Translations under genes and position numbers: made by a program | Origin: an uncultured Lachnospiraceae bacterium | Lineage (GTDB): Bacteria > Bacillota > Clostridia > Lachnospirales > Lachnospiraceae | Reading direction: 5' to 3' | DNA: 64,000 nt | NCBI GenBank assembly: GCA_934351835.1 | Contig: CAKRJP010000005.1 | Span: forward strand, 1-64,000 | Notes under the pieces: generated by a model | Databases searched by the model: none | What the model saw: only the letters and a program-made list of their open reading frames with translations | Told to the model about the DNA's origin: nothing | Shown here: one piece after another, positions 8,939-18,302 of the stretch | Layout: every line of letters begins with the position of its first letter | How positions within the stretch are numbered: position 1 is the stretch's first letter

Positions 8939-11284
8939 CTACCCCGTTGTTCTTTCGATATCGATAATTCCACCGATTTGTCTCAACTTATCTACAACTT
9001 TATTAAGTTCAGTCCGTCCATGTACAATAAATCCCGCTTCAATTGTCGCAGTTCCCTGCTTACTGGTGCGAACATTCAATGATTTTACATCAACCTCATT
9101 CTCTGTAAATACTCTGGAAATATCCATCAGAAGTCCCTGCTTATCATTTGCAAAGATCTTGATATCAGCCAGATATTGTCCACCATTCTTCTCTACAACA
9201 TCACTTTCCCACTCTACCGGAATCAGTCTGGAACGTTCCGCTTCTGTCAGATGAATCACATTTACACAGTCGGTACGGTGTATCGTCATACCTCGTCCTC
9301 TGGTAACAAAGCCTACAATCTCGTCCCCCGGTACCGGATTACAGCATCTTGAAAAGCGTACAGCCATATCATCAATACCTTTTACAACGATACCGCTCTT
9401 AGACTTGGCAATATGAACCTTGTTCTTGTTTGCCTCCGCCACTTTCTCAAGGATCACTTCATTTGTAATCTCCTGACGGTGCTCTTTTCCATACTCTTCC
9501 ACCAGACGATTAACAACCTGACCTTCTTTCAGCCCCCCGTGTCCGATGGCTGCAAGTACAGAATCCCAGTCTTTAAATCCATATTTACGCTGAACACTGT
9601 CCTCATATTTCTGAACCATGATATCCGAAGCATTGATTCCTTTCGCTCTGCAATAGGTGGCGATCAATTCTTTTCCGCGGATGATATTATCTTCTTTGAA
9701 TTCTTTCTTAAACCATTGATTAATCTTATTCTTCGCCTGTGTGCTCTTAACAATATTTAACCAGTCGCGACTCGGTCCCTTGGAGTTCTGGGACGTCAGG
9801 ATCTCGATACGGTCCCCATTCTGGATCTTATAATCAATCGTTACCAGTTTGCCATTAACTCTGGCTCCTACCATCTTATTACCGACCGCACTGTGGATCG
9901 CATAGGCAAAATCAATCGGTGTCGATCCATTCGGCAGGTTCTTGACATCACCCTGCGGTGTAAAACAATAAACATCTTCTGCAAATAAATCCAAATCCCC
10001 TTTGATCAGGCTTAAGAACTCTCTGTTATCCGACATGTCTCTCTGCCATTCAAGGATCTGTCTTAACCAACTTAACTTTTCTTCTTCCTGCGCCTTAACA
10101 TTCTTCTTTCCATCGTTTGACTCTTTGTATTTCCAGTGTGCCGCAATACCATACTCCGCAGTCTTATGCATCTCCTGAGTACGGATCTGAATCTCAAATG
10201 GCTGCCCCACCGAACTCATCAGTGTTGTATGAAGCGACTGATACATATTCGGCTTTGGCATCGCAATATAATCTTTGAAACGCCCCGGAATCGGTGTGTA
10301 TTTTTCATGGATCACACCCAATGCCGCATAACAGTCTTTTACTGAATCCACGATAATACGGACTGCAAACAGATCATAAATCTGATCTACCGTCTTATCC
10401 TGATTGACCATCTTCTTATATATGCTAAAAAAATGTTTGACACGACCATTAACATCACACTTAATACTCGCTTCTTTCATATATCCGGAGACTTCATCTA
10501 CAATCTGCTCTACAAATTCTTCACGTTCTGTCTTTCTGGCATTAATCTGATTCACCAGTTCAAAGAACACCTCCGGCTGAGAATACTTTAATGCCAGATC
10601 ATCAAGTTCTGTCTTGATCTTGGAAATACCAAGTCTCTGGGCGATCGGCGCATAAATATCCATCGTCTCTCTGGCTTTTTCCTTCTGCTTGGCAGGTGTC
10701 ATAAACTGCAATGTCCTCATATTATGCAGACGATCCGCCAGCTTGATAATGATAACACGGATATCCTTGGCCATCGCAAGAAACATCTTACGCAGATTCT
10801 CTGCCTGCAATTCCAGCTTATCAGATGAATAAGATAACCTTCCCAATTTTGTAACACCGTCTACCAACAGTGCGACCTCTTCCCCAAACTCTTTTTTAAT
10901 GTCCTCTTCCGTATACTTTGTATCTTCTACTACATCATGGAGTAAGCCTGCTGTAATAGTCTCTTTATCCATCTCAAGATCTGCCAGAATAATACCCACC
11001 CACAAAGGATGAATAATATAAGGTTCCCCCGACTTACGGCACTGATCTCCGTGAGCTTTCTTCGCCAGTTCATACGCCTTGCGAATCATAGACACATCAG
11101 TAGATGGATGATATTTACGGATACGGGCAATCAACATGTCATATAAACGTTCTGGGTCTTCATAATCGCCCGGTGCTTTTATCGCGTGTCCATCTTTGAC
11201 CTCCAGCCCCTGCATCAGATCTGTTGTAACTGCTTCCGGTGCGATACGGTCATCGATCGATCCATATATCATTTTTCCTGACAT
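8939..11284 (-). CDS. relA: Bifunctional (p)ppGpp synthetase/hydrolase
   Basis: Stringent-response enzyme of the RelA/SpoT (Rsh) family, 781 residues. The HD hydrolase domain covers about 70-190 with an intact metal pair H116-D117 in LLHDVVEDT, so hydrolysis is likely retained. The synthetase domain is about 280-400 (FKDYIAMPKPNMYQSLHTT), a TGS domain about 435-495 (VYCFTPQGDVKNLPNGSTPIDFAYAIH), a zinc-finger-like segment (FSRCCNPVPGDEIVGF), and a C-terminal ACT domain about 705-781. AGGAGG seven bases before the ATG. The apt-rel order is conserved in Firmicutes. Confidence 0.97.
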   Translation of the reverse strand: MSGKMIYGSIDDRIAPEAVTTDLMQGLEVKDGHAIKAPGDYEDPERLYDMLIARIRKYHPSTDVSMIRKAYELAKKAHGDQCRKSGEPYIIHPLWVGIILADLEMDKETITAGLLHDVVEDTKYTEEDIKKEFGEEVALLVDGVTKLGRLSYSSDKLELQAENLRKMFLAMAKDIRVIIIKLADRLHNMRTLQFMTPAKQKEKARETMDIYAPIAQRLGISKIKTELDDLALKYSQPEVFFELVNQINARKTEREEFVEQIVDEVSGYMKEASIKCDVNGRVKHFFSIYKKMVNQDKTVDQIYDLFAVRIIVDSVKDCYAALGVIHEKYTPIPGRFKDYIAMPKPNMYQSLHTTLMSSVGQPFEIQIRTQEMHKTAEYGIAAHWKYKESNDGKKNVKAQEEEKLSWLRQILEWQRDMSDNREFLSLIKGDLDLFAEDVYCFTPQGDVKNLPNGSTPIDFAYAIHSAVGNKMVGARVNGKLVTIDYKIQNGDRIEILTSQNSKGPSRDWLNIVKSTQAKNKINQWFKKEFKEDNIIRGKELIATYCRAKGINASDIMVQKYEDSVQRKYGFKDWDSVLAAIGHGGLKEGQVVNRLVEEYGKEHRQEITNEVILEKVAEANKNKVHIAKSKSGIVVKGIDDMAVRFSRCCNPVPGDEIVGFVTRGRGMTIHRTDCVNVIHLTEAERSRLIPVEWESDVVEKNGGQYLADIKIFANDKQGLLMDISRVFTENEVDVKSLNVRTSKQGTATIEAGFIVHGRTELNKVVDKLRQIGGIIDIERTTG

Positions 11285-11329
11285 ATCATTGCCTCCTTCC
11301 TGTTCCTTTTTAACTATAATTTATTATGA

Positions 11330-11854
11330 TTATTTGCCCGGATATACAATCACAGAATCCACATCATACCCTTTAATTTTATCTCTTCCGTTCAATCCTG
11401 CAAGTTCCATCAAAAATACGGTCTTTACAACCTCGCCGCCCAGACTCTCGATCAGTTTGATAATTGCCTCGATTGTTCCTCCTGTTGCCATGAGGTCATC
11501 GATAATGACCACTTTCTGTCCCGGCTTGATAGCATCCTTATGCATCTCGATCACTGCCGAACCATACTCCAGGTCATATTCCACAGAAACCGTCTCGCAT
11601 GGAAGTTTTCCTTTCTTGCGGACCGGTACAAAAGATTTGTGCAGGTTATATGCTATCGGCATTCCAAAGATAAATCCTCTGGATTCCGGACCTACAACCA
11701 CATCAAAATCAAGTCCTTCCAGTTTCTCCTGGATCAGGTCAATCGACAATTTCAGTCCATCCGGATCCTGGATCACGCTGGTCACATCTCTAAATATAAT
11801 TCCCGGTTCTGGAAAATCCGGAATACTTCTCACGTATTCTTCAATCGGTTTCAT
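11330..11854 (-). CDS. apt: Adenine phosphoribosyltransferase
   Basis: Salvages adenine to AMP with PRPP. 174 residues, the normal bacterial length. PRPP-binding motif VVIIDDLMATGGT and the N-terminal PDFPEPGIIFRDVT signature are intact. The ATG at 11854 has GGAGA upstream; the earlier ATG at 11869 has no ribosome site, so it was rejected. First gene of the apt-relA operon. Confidence 0.97.
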   Translation of the reverse strand: MKPIEEYVRSIPDFPEPGIIFRDVTSVIQDPDGLKLSIDLIQEKLEGLDFDVVVGPESRGFIFGMPIAYNLHKSFVPVRKKGKLPCETVSVEYDLEYGSAVIEMHKDAIKPGQKVVIIDDLMATGGTIEAIIKLIESLGGEVVKTVFLMELAGLNGRDKIKGYDVDSVIVYPGK

Positions 11855-11933
11855 TTTTAATCTCTCCATTCTAAAATCTTATCTTTCAAAATCTTTTAAA
11901 AGGCTCTATCTTTTTAAGATAAATCTAAGTAAA

Positions 11934-11962
11934 AGTATAGCATTAGTTTATAGGTTTTTCAA
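11934..11962 (-). promoter_or_regulatory. Sigma-70 promoter of the apt-relA-hemZ-hisS-aspS operon
   Basis: On the minus strand TTGAAA (11962-11957), a 17-base spacer and TATACT (11939-11934) with an extended TGC. It is 80 bases before the apt ATG and just past the recJ stop codon. Confidence 0.75.
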
Positions 11963-11972
11963 ATAATTATTA

Positions 11973-13739
11973 TCACTTATAGTGAGTGATCACGATCTGC
12001 GGGGTCACCCGTCCCATATATTCATTGATATCCGGATAATATGTCACGGAGAGCGTCATTTCACCTGTATTTCTGCCGCCTCTTAACAGACGTTCCCCTG
12101 CGCCGTCTCCGTATTTTTCACCCAGGTATTCCAAGAAATTCTCCACATGTCTGAAACACATGGCATCAATCTCTGTTCCATAAGCATCTCTCACTCTGAG
12201 TTTTAATACATTTCTGTTTTTTCCAAGAATTCTGCCCGATAACAATGCCACATTTCTGGCAGCAAACACCGGTTTCGTATTGCCTTTTCCGAAAGGTTCT
12301 AATTTGGACAGTTCTTCCACCATTCCTTCTGTCACGCAGGAAAACGGCATCTCCATATCGATCACGATCTTTTCTGCCATCTCTTCTTCTGTCAGGCCAC
12401 AGTTGGAATTCAGTCTTTCCCGGAATACATCTACATTTTCTGACCTCAATGATAATCCGGCCGCCATTTTATGTCCACCGTATTTCGTCAGAAGATCCCT
12501 ACAACGATTCAGCTCCTCATACATATTGTAAGCATCAATAGATCTTCCAGATCCTTTTACACCGTCTTTCGCATCTGTAAGCACGAACACCGGCCGACTA
12601 TAGATTTCACGGATACGCCCCGCCACAATCCCTGCCAGACTCTCATGGCATTCCGGAAGATATACTACCAACACTTTATCATTTTTAAGTGTCGTCTGTT
12701 CCATCAGTCCGATTGCCTGTTCTACTGCCTTCTCCGTCAGTTCTTTTCTACTGTCATTCATTGCTTTCAGATCACCGGCAAGAATATCCGCATCCTTTTT
12801 CGTATCCGCCCGCAGAAGTTCCAGTGTATGTTTTGCAGTATCCAGACGTCCACTGGCATTCATACAAGGTCCCAGTACAAATCCAACATGGTAGGATGTT
12901 ACTTTTCGTTTATCGATCCCATTACAGTCAATCAATGCCCGAAGTCCCAGATTGTGAGTTCTCTCCAGCATCTGCAGTCCTTCTTTTACAAAAATGCGGT
13001 TTTCTCCTTCCAGTTCCACCACATCTCCCACCGTTGCAATTGCCACATTTTCGATAAGATAGTCAAAATCTTCCGCATCTTTTTCCATTGCCTCACTCAG
13101 ATTCTCAATCAGCTTATATGCGATGGCCGCTCCGCAGAGTTCCTTAAACGGATAGGTACAGTCCGGTTGTTTCGGGTCCACAACTGCATCAGCCGGAGGA
13201 ATCAGATAATGTTTTTCTCCTTCTATGTCTTCATAGGATACTTCATGGTGATCTGTAACAACAATCGTCATCCCAAGGTTTTTTCCGTAAGTAATCTCAT
13301 CACACGCAGCAATTCCATTGTCACAGGTCACGATCGTATCCACTTCGTCTTTCGCAGCCCTACGGATCAATTCCTCATTCAATCCATAGCCATCTGTCAT
13401 GCGATTTGGAATGTCATAATCCACATCCGCTCCCAGGGTTTCCAGCCCTTCTAAAAGAATATAGGTCGCATTCACTCCATCAATATCGTAATCCCCGATC
13501 ACCCGGATTTTCTTACCTTCCTCTATCTTTTCTTTCAGGATGTCGATTGCCTGATTCATCCCTTTCATCAGCATTCCATCATTCAAATCGCTGAGTGTGC
13601 CATTTAAATACTGATCAATTGCTTCATCACCAATAACATCTCTGTTGCGAATCAGACATGCCAGTCTCGGACTGATCTGAAATCTTTCTCCGATCTGCTC
13701 ATAATTTGCACCTTTCCTCAAAAGCACCCACTTTTCCAA
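11973..13739 (-). CDS. recJ: Single-stranded-DNA exonuclease RecJ
   Basis: 5'-to-3' single-strand exonuclease of the DHH family, used in mismatch repair and recombination. 588 residues, the normal clostridial size. DHH motifs visible: DYDIDGVNA (motif I), TCDNGIAA (motif II), VTDHHEV (motif III), and the DHHA1 region with GSGRS and GGHKMAAGL. The start is a TTG preceded by AGGAGG at eight bases; no suitable ATG lies nearby. Downstream of secDF with an 87-base gap containing a hairpin. Confidence 0.93.
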   Translation of the reverse strand: MEKWVLLRKGANYEQIGERFQISPRLACLIRNRDVIGDEAIDQYLNGTLSDLNDGMLMKGMNQAIDILKEKIEEGKKIRVIGDYDIDGVNATYILLEGLETLGADVDYDIPNRMTDGYGLNEELIRRAAKDEVDTIVTCDNGIAACDEITYGKNLGMTIVVTDHHEVSYEDIEGEKHYLIPPADAVVDPKQPDCTYPFKELCGAAIAYKLIENLSEAMEKDAEDFDYLIENVAIATVGDVVELEGENRIFVKEGLQMLERTHNLGLRALIDCNGIDKRKVTSYHVGFVLGPCMNASGRLDTAKHTLELLRADTKKDADILAGDLKAMNDSRKELTEKAVEQAIGLMEQTTLKNDKVLVVYLPECHESLAGIVAGRIREIYSRPVFVLTDAKDGVKGSGRSIDAYNMYEELNRCRDLLTKYGGHKMAAGLSLRSENVDVFRERLNSNCGLTEEEMAEKIVIDMEMPFSCVTEGMVEELSKLEPFGKGNTKPVFAARNVALLSGRILGKNRNVLKLRVRDAYGTEIDAMCFRHVENFLEYLGEKYGDGAGERLLRGGRNTGEMTLSVTYYPDINEYMGRVTPQIVITHYK

Positions 13740-13764
13740 CGGACATTCCTCCTTTATATACAGA

Positions 13765-13805
13765 GAAAGCAGCCGATTCCCACTTTCGTGAAATTCGCTG
13801 CTTTC
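13765..13805 (-). other. Hairpin in secDF-recJ gap
   Basis: GAAAGCAGC (13765-13773) pairs with GCTGCTTTC (13797-13805). No T-run follows on the minus strand, so it is more likely an mRNA processing or stability structure than a terminator. Confidence 0.45.
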
Positions 13806-13826
13806 CAGATTTATAATTCTGCTCTG

Positions 13827-16013
13827 TTATTTCTTTTTCTTGGTAGATTTTGCAGCCTTCATGTCTGCTTTTTTCTTTTCAGCTCTCACCTTCATGACAT
13901 ACCACAATGCACCTGTGATACATACTGAAGAATATCCACCACACACAATACCAACCATCAGCGGAGCTGCAAACTCACGGATAGAACTTACACCCATGAT
14001 AAACAATACTGCTACCATGATGAATGTTGTCACAGAAGTGTAAATACTTCTGGTCAGTGTCTGCGTGATACTTCTGTTTACCATATCCTGTAAATCTGTA
14101 GTTCTGCTCTGGTAATGCATCTCCTCACGGATACGGTCGAAGATAACGATCGTCGCGTTGATTGAATAACCCACAATCGTCAGCATACATGCGATAAATG
14201 TATTACCAACAGAAATTCTGGATACCGCATAGAACGCTGCTACTACCAGTACGTCGTGCAGCAGTGCAAGTACCGCACTTGTTGCGAAACGGATATCTTT
14301 AAATCTGAACCAGATGTAAAGAAGCATGAAGATACCTGCAATCACTACCGCAACTACTGCATCCCGGCGCATCTCGTTACTTACAGTAGAACTGATATTT
14401 TCAGCCGTGATCTTGCTCTCATCTACACCAAAGTTGTCTACCATTGCCTGGTTCAGTGCTTCTCTCTGGTCTAATTCCAGAGTCTTTGTCTTGATGATTA
14501 CCTGATTTGTTCCAGATACTTTCTGTGTCTGGACATTCTTATCGCCAGTTACTTCTTCTACAATTGGAACAATCTCACTGTCGATTTCCTCAATCGAATA
14601 ATCTTTATCAAAGGTTACATTTGTAGATGTACCACCCTGGAACTCCAGACTGTATGCAAATGCACCATTTCCTTTAGAACCATTGACTCCCATTACTGCA
14701 AGTCCACCGATGATCACTGCAAGTGAAATTGCAAAAAATACTTTCTTCTTTCCAAGGAAGTTAATAGTCTTTGTTTCTTTTTTCTTTGGTCTGTAATACA
14801 GTTTCTCAGATTTTAATCCGATACCGTAGAATGCAAAGATGATCATACGTGTGATCACTAACGCTGTAAACATAGATACTACGATACCAATTCCCAGTGT
14901 CTGGGCGAAACCTTTTACAGTACCGGAACCCTTAAACCACAGAACCACTGCTGCGATCAGAGTCGTTACGTTACCATCCACGATCGCTGACATCGCTTTC
15001 TGGAAACCGTCTTTTAACGCATTCTTTACGCTGCGGCCTTTTGCCATCTCTTCACGCACACGGGCGAAAATAATAACGTTCGCATCAACCGCCATACCGA
15101 TACTCAGGATGATACCTGCGATACCCGGCAGGGTTAATGTCACATTAAATGCATTCAGTATTAACAATACAATCAGTGTATAAATCAAAAGTGCAATACC
15201 TGATGCAAGACCCGGCAGTAAATATACACAGATCATAAAGATAAATACAATCGCCAGACCGATGGCGCCGGCTTTCAAACTAGTACTTACGGCTTTCTCA
15301 CCGAGCTGTGCACCTACAACATTGGAACGGAGCTCTTCTAACTGAAGTTTCAAACCACCGATACGAATTGTAGCCGCAAGGTTATCTGCCTCTTCATAAG
15401 TAAAATTACCAGTGATATATGCCTGACCCCCAGTGATTGCAGACTGTACCGTCGGTGCAGAAATCACATCACCATCATATACGATAGAAATCTGCTTACC
15501 GATATTATTCGCTGTTGCTTCCGCAAATTTTTCTGTACCTTCATCGTTCAAATCCAGTTCTACAGAATATTCTTTATTGCCCATGTCATCCTGACCGGTC
15601 TTTGCTGTAGCTGTCTTGATGTCCGAACCTGTAATAACTGTTGTTCCGTCAGATGTCTGGAACTCTAATGATCCCGGTTTTCCAAGTTCATCCAGGATTG
15701 CATTGGCATCTGTAACACCAGGGATCTCGATATTGATACGGTCGCTTCCTTCCTGGTATACACTCGCCTCTGTACTATACTGCTCTACACGCTTTTGCAA
15801 CTTGTAGATTGTATCCGTCATCTCTTCGTCAGTTGGATTATCATCTTTCACCTGATAGGTAATACTGACACCACCGGCAAGGTCAAGACCGAGCTTAATA
15901 TTCTTCATTGCTCCGGTATTAGTAGGCCCCCAGCCGACGATTGCCGTGAATCCAAACACTACAAGCATCAGTACTGTTACAATCAGACTGATAATACTCT
16001 TGCTCTTCTTCAT
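13827..16013 (-). CDS. secDF: Fused protein translocase subunit SecDF
   Basis: Proton-driven accessory protein of the Sec translocon. 728 residues with SecD and SecF fused in one chain, as in Bacillus. SecD half: N-terminal TM, signature LGLDLAGGVSITYQV, periplasmic domain, five TMs including SIGMAVDANVIIFARVREEM. SecF half from about residue 425: LEFQGGTSTNVTF and VGYSINATIVIFDRIREEM. Lysine-rich C terminus. It lies upstream of recJ and downstream of scfB, a conserved Clostridia neighbourhood (SCIFF to SecDF). Confidence 0.97.
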   Translation of the reverse strand: MKKSKSIISLIVTVLMLVVFGFTAIVGWGPTNTGAMKNIKLGLDLAGGVSITYQVKDDNPTDEEMTDTIYKLQKRVEQYSTEASVYQEGSDRINIEIPGVTDANAILDELGKPGSLEFQTSDGTTVITGSDIKTATAKTGQDDMGNKEYSVELDLNDEGTEKFAEATANNIGKQISIVYDGDVISAPTVQSAITGGQAYITGNFTYEEADNLAATIRIGGLKLQLEELRSNVVGAQLGEKAVSTSLKAGAIGLAIVFIFMICVYLLPGLASGIALLIYTLIVLLILNAFNVTLTLPGIAGIILSIGMAVDANVIIFARVREEMAKGRSVKNALKDGFQKAMSAIVDGNVTTLIAAVVLWFKGSGTVKGFAQTLGIGIVVSMFTALVITRMIIFAFYGIGLKSEKLYYRPKKKETKTINFLGKKKVFFAISLAVIIGGLAVMGVNGSKGNGAFAYSLEFQGGTSTNVTFDKDYSIEEIDSEIVPIVEEVTGDKNVQTQKVSGTNQVIIKTKTLELDQREALNQAMVDNFGVDESKITAENISSTVSNEMRRDAVVAVVIAGIFMLLYIWFRFKDIRFATSAVLALLHDVLVVAAFYAVSRISVGNTFIACMLTIVGYSINATIVIFDRIREEMHYQSRTTDLQDMVNRSITQTLTRSIYTSVTTFIMVAVLFIMGVSSIREFAAPLMVGIVCGGYSSVCITGALWYVMKVRAEKKKADMKAAKSTKKKK

Positions 16014-16049
16014 GCTAAATGTCCTCTCTATTCTCTTATATCGTCCGCA

Positions 16050-17447
16050 TTACTCTTCGTCTGCCAGCGCTGCCTTCATCATGATTGCACACTCTACACG
16101 CTTGCGCTGCATCTGACATCCCACATCGTAAGTATCATGGATCGTTCCGTGGAAGTTGTAAGAATTCGCCATGCATCCACCACTGCAGTAGAATTTTGCG
16201 AAACATTCTCTGCACTTATCTTTAGAATAAACATTACAGTCACGGAAATCATCTGCAATCTCCGGTTTCTTAATGCCTTCATCCACATTTCCCATCAGGA
16301 AATCTTCCTGTCCTACGAACTGGTGACACGGATATAAATCGCCCCATGGTGTCACTGCCAGATACTCTGTTCCAGAGCCACATCCCGACATACGTTTGTA
16401 CACACACGGTCCACCATCTAAGTCTATCATAAAATGGAAGAAATTGAAACCTTTTCCCTCTTTTTCCCGAGCAATCATCAGCTTAGCCAATTTGTCATAT
16501 TCTTCCATGATCTGTGGAAGATCATCCTCTCGAATCGCATATGGATCACTCTCATCACCGACTACCGGTTCAATGGACATCTGTTTGAATCCCAGATCCG
16601 CAAAATGCATAATATCATTAGAGAAATCCAGGTTGTTTCTCGTAAATGTTCCACGGATATAGTATTTTTCCTGGTTGCGGCTCTCTGCCAGTTTCTGGAA
16701 CTTCGGCACGATCAGGTCATAGCTTCCTTTTCCATTGCGGAATGGGCGCATCTGATCATTGATTTCCTTACGTCCATCCAGACTGATGACAACGTTATCC
16801 ATCTCTTTATTTAAGAACTCCTGGATCTCATCATTTAACAAGACACCATTTGTCGTCAGTGTAAAACGGAAATGTTTGTCGTGAAGTTTTTCCTGCTCTC
16901 TTCCGTAAGCTACCAGATCTTTGACTACCTGCCAGTTCATCAGTGGCTCACCACCGAAGAAATCCACCTCAAGATTATGTCTGTTTCCAGAATTGGCAAT
17001 CAAAAAATCCAGTGCCTTCTTACCAACTTCGTAGCTCATGAGCGCACGTCTTCCGTGATACTCTCCTTCTTCTGCAAAGCAATACTTACAGGCAAGGTTA
17101 CAGTCATGGGCAATATGTAAGCAAAGAGCCTTTACAACCGTCTTCTGTTTCTTTACAACGTCGATCATGCCCTCGTAGATATCTTTTGCGAATAACTGTC
17201 TGTTCTCTGCAAGTTCGATGACATCGGAAAGTGCATCGTTAAGATCAGACTCTGCATATCTGTCTTTTAAAGACGTCATCAGATTTTCTTTTGTCTCAGA
17301 TGATTTCAAGCTGTCTACTGTTGGCTCGGTCTCGCCTGCATTTAACTGCTCGATCACATCGTAGCAAAGATCATCCACAACATGTACCGCGCCACTGTAA
17401 ACATCTAATACGATGTTATATCCATTATTTTTATATTGATGAATCAA
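16050..17447 (-). CDS. scfB: SCIFF peptide radical SAM maturase
   Basis: Installs thioether crosslinks in the SCIFF peptide encoded upstream at 17610-17753. 465 residues. An N-terminal peptide-recognition (RRE-like) region precedes the radical SAM cluster CNLACKYC, then GGEPLMNW and a C-terminal SPASM domain with several cysteine pairs (SGCGSGTEYLAVTPWGDLYPCHQ; CRECFAKFYCSGGC) that would hold auxiliary [4Fe-4S] clusters. Separated from scfA by two hairpins that should lower its expression relative to the peptide. Confidence 0.95.
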   Translation of the reverse strand: MIHQYKNNGYNIVLDVYSGAVHVVDDLCYDVIEQLNAGETEPTVDSLKSSETKENLMTSLKDRYAESDLNDALSDVIELAENRQLFAKDIYEGMIDVVKKQKTVVKALCLHIAHDCNLACKYCFAEEGEYHGRRALMSYEVGKKALDFLIANSGNRHNLEVDFFGGEPLMNWQVVKDLVAYGREQEKLHDKHFRFTLTTNGVLLNDEIQEFLNKEMDNVVISLDGRKEINDQMRPFRNGKGSYDLIVPKFQKLAESRNQEKYYIRGTFTRNNLDFSNDIMHFADLGFKQMSIEPVVGDESDPYAIREDDLPQIMEEYDKLAKLMIAREKEGKGFNFFHFMIDLDGGPCVYKRMSGCGSGTEYLAVTPWGDLYPCHQFVGQEDFLMGNVDEGIKKPEIADDFRDCNVYSKDKCRECFAKFYCSGGCMANSYNFHGTIHDTYDVGCQMQRKRVECAIMMKAALADEE

Positions 17448-17502
17448 GGTAAATACCCCTTTCTTATTTTATCTTATTTTTAACAATATTCTCGAACGAA
17501 AA

Positions 17503-17519
17503 AAGGTCCCCAGGACCTT
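17503..17519 (-). terminator. Second terminator between scfA and scfB
   Basis: AAGGTCC (17503-17509), CCA loop, GGACCTT (17513-17519), followed on the minus strand by a T-rich run. It is 50 bases upstream of the scfB start, so scfB transcription depends on read-through of two weak terminators. Confidence 0.6.
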
Positions 17520-17547
17520 CTTACAGTATGCTTTTTTAACAACAAAA

Positions 17548-17571
17548 GAGAGTTCCGGTTAAGGAACTCTC
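17548..17571 (-). terminator. First terminator downstream of scfA
   Basis: GAGAGTTCC (17548-17556) pairs with GGAACTCTC (17563-17571), then TTTTGTTGTT on the minus strand. It lies 39 bases past the scfA stop. Confidence 0.75.
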
Positions 17572-17609
17572 GCGTCATGCGCGTTCGCTTATGACATCTT
17601 TTTGAAGAA

Positions 17610-17753
17610 TTATTTCTTCTGCTCACAAGTCTGGTTACCAACTGTGCAAGATGTCTTACATGCTGACTGACATGATGTCTGGCACTCTCCACAACCACTC
17701 TTCTTTAAGTTGTTGTTCAGTGTCTGTGTATTTAATGTCTTTACATGTTTCAT
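17610..17753 (-). CDS. scfA: SCIFF ribosomal peptide precursor
   Basis: A 47-residue peptide with six cysteines in its second half, the defining pattern of SCIFF (six cysteines in forty-five). N terminus MKHVKTLNTQTLNN, core CGECQTSCQSACKTSC, last Cys in NQTCEQKK. Substrate of ScfB, which forms Cys-Thr type thioethers. An ATG at 17759 sits only three bases from AGGAGG; the ATG at 17753, at about nine bases, is favoured. Function of the mature peptide is not known. Confidence 0.96.
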   Translation of the reverse strand: MKHVKTLNTQTLNNNLKKSGCGECQTSCQSACKTSCTVGNQTCEQKK

Positions 17754-17791
17754 GTTCATGTTCCTCCTTGAAAGTTTCACTTATTGCGAAC

Positions 17792-17820
17792 ATTATAACA
17801 TTCTATCGCCAATTGCGCAA
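17792..17820 (-). promoter_or_regulatory. Sigma-70 promoter of scfA
   Basis: Minus strand TTGCGC (17820-17815), 17-base spacer, TATAAT (17797-17792), 39 bases before the scfA ATG. Confidence 0.75.
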
Positions 17821-17862
17821 TCTTATTTACAGATTTTGTTCCAGAAGCCTGTCAAAAGACTG

Positions 17863-18237
17863 CTATGAGATCATTCCTCCCACCATTCCGCTTCCGCTGC
17901 AGACCAGCAAAGTTACTGCCATATTTCCAATATTTCCACTTATATCCCGGTAGACAATCGCACTGACCAAACACAACAAAATTGCATACAGCACTCCACA
18001 GACCAACCCCGCCAGAAAACGTCTGTGTCCGAATTTCTTTCCGATGTAAATTCCTGCTGCCAGATTAGAAAACACATAGACCACGATCACTCCCGCGGAC
18101 ACAATCTGTTCTCCCCACGCCAATTTATAGACCGCCAGTGCCATCAAAAGAAGCAAGATCCCACTGAGCAGATACGACAAAAATAATGCCTTTATGATCC
18201 ATACAAATTTTTCCGCTTTCCAATCGATTTTCCCCAT
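17863..18237 (-). CDS. TIGR04086-type small membrane protein
   Basis: 124 residues with four predicted membrane segments (around 14-35, 43-63, 74-92 and 100-123). It fits the TIGR04086 family, small membrane proteins of Firmicutes often next to SCIFF or yajC/secDF genes. Function unknown; the neighbourhood suggests a link to secretion or SCIFF export, which is only inference. GGAG lies eight bases before the ATG and can be paired in a hairpin (18245-18281). Confidence 0.8.
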   Translation of the reverse strand: MGKIDWKAEKFVWIIKALFLSYLLSGILLLLMALAVYKLAWGEQIVSAGVIVVYVFSNLAAGIYIGKKFGHRRFLAGLVCGVLYAILLCLVSAIVYRDISGNIGNMAVTLLVCSGSGMVGGMIS

Positions 18238-18244
18238 AAACCAA

Positions 18245-18281
18245 ACTCCTTCCTATCTCGTTTCTATAGATATGAAGGAGT
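18245..18281 (-). promoter_or_regulatory. Hairpin covering the ribosome site of the TIGR04086 gene
   Basis: ACTCCTTCCTATCT (18245-18258) pairs with AGATATGAAGGAGT (18268-18281), 13 of 14 positions. On the minus strand the 3' arm contains the AGGAGT ribosome site. It could sequester it, or serve as a terminator for the upstream ligase gene. Confidence 0.5.
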
Positions 18282-18302
18282 CTGTCTTTTTATTCTTATA
18301 TC

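Noticed and set aside
12471..13454. A 327-codon plus-strand frame opposite recJ
   Set aside because: Antisense shadow of a clear RecJ gene with no ribosome site or family similarity.
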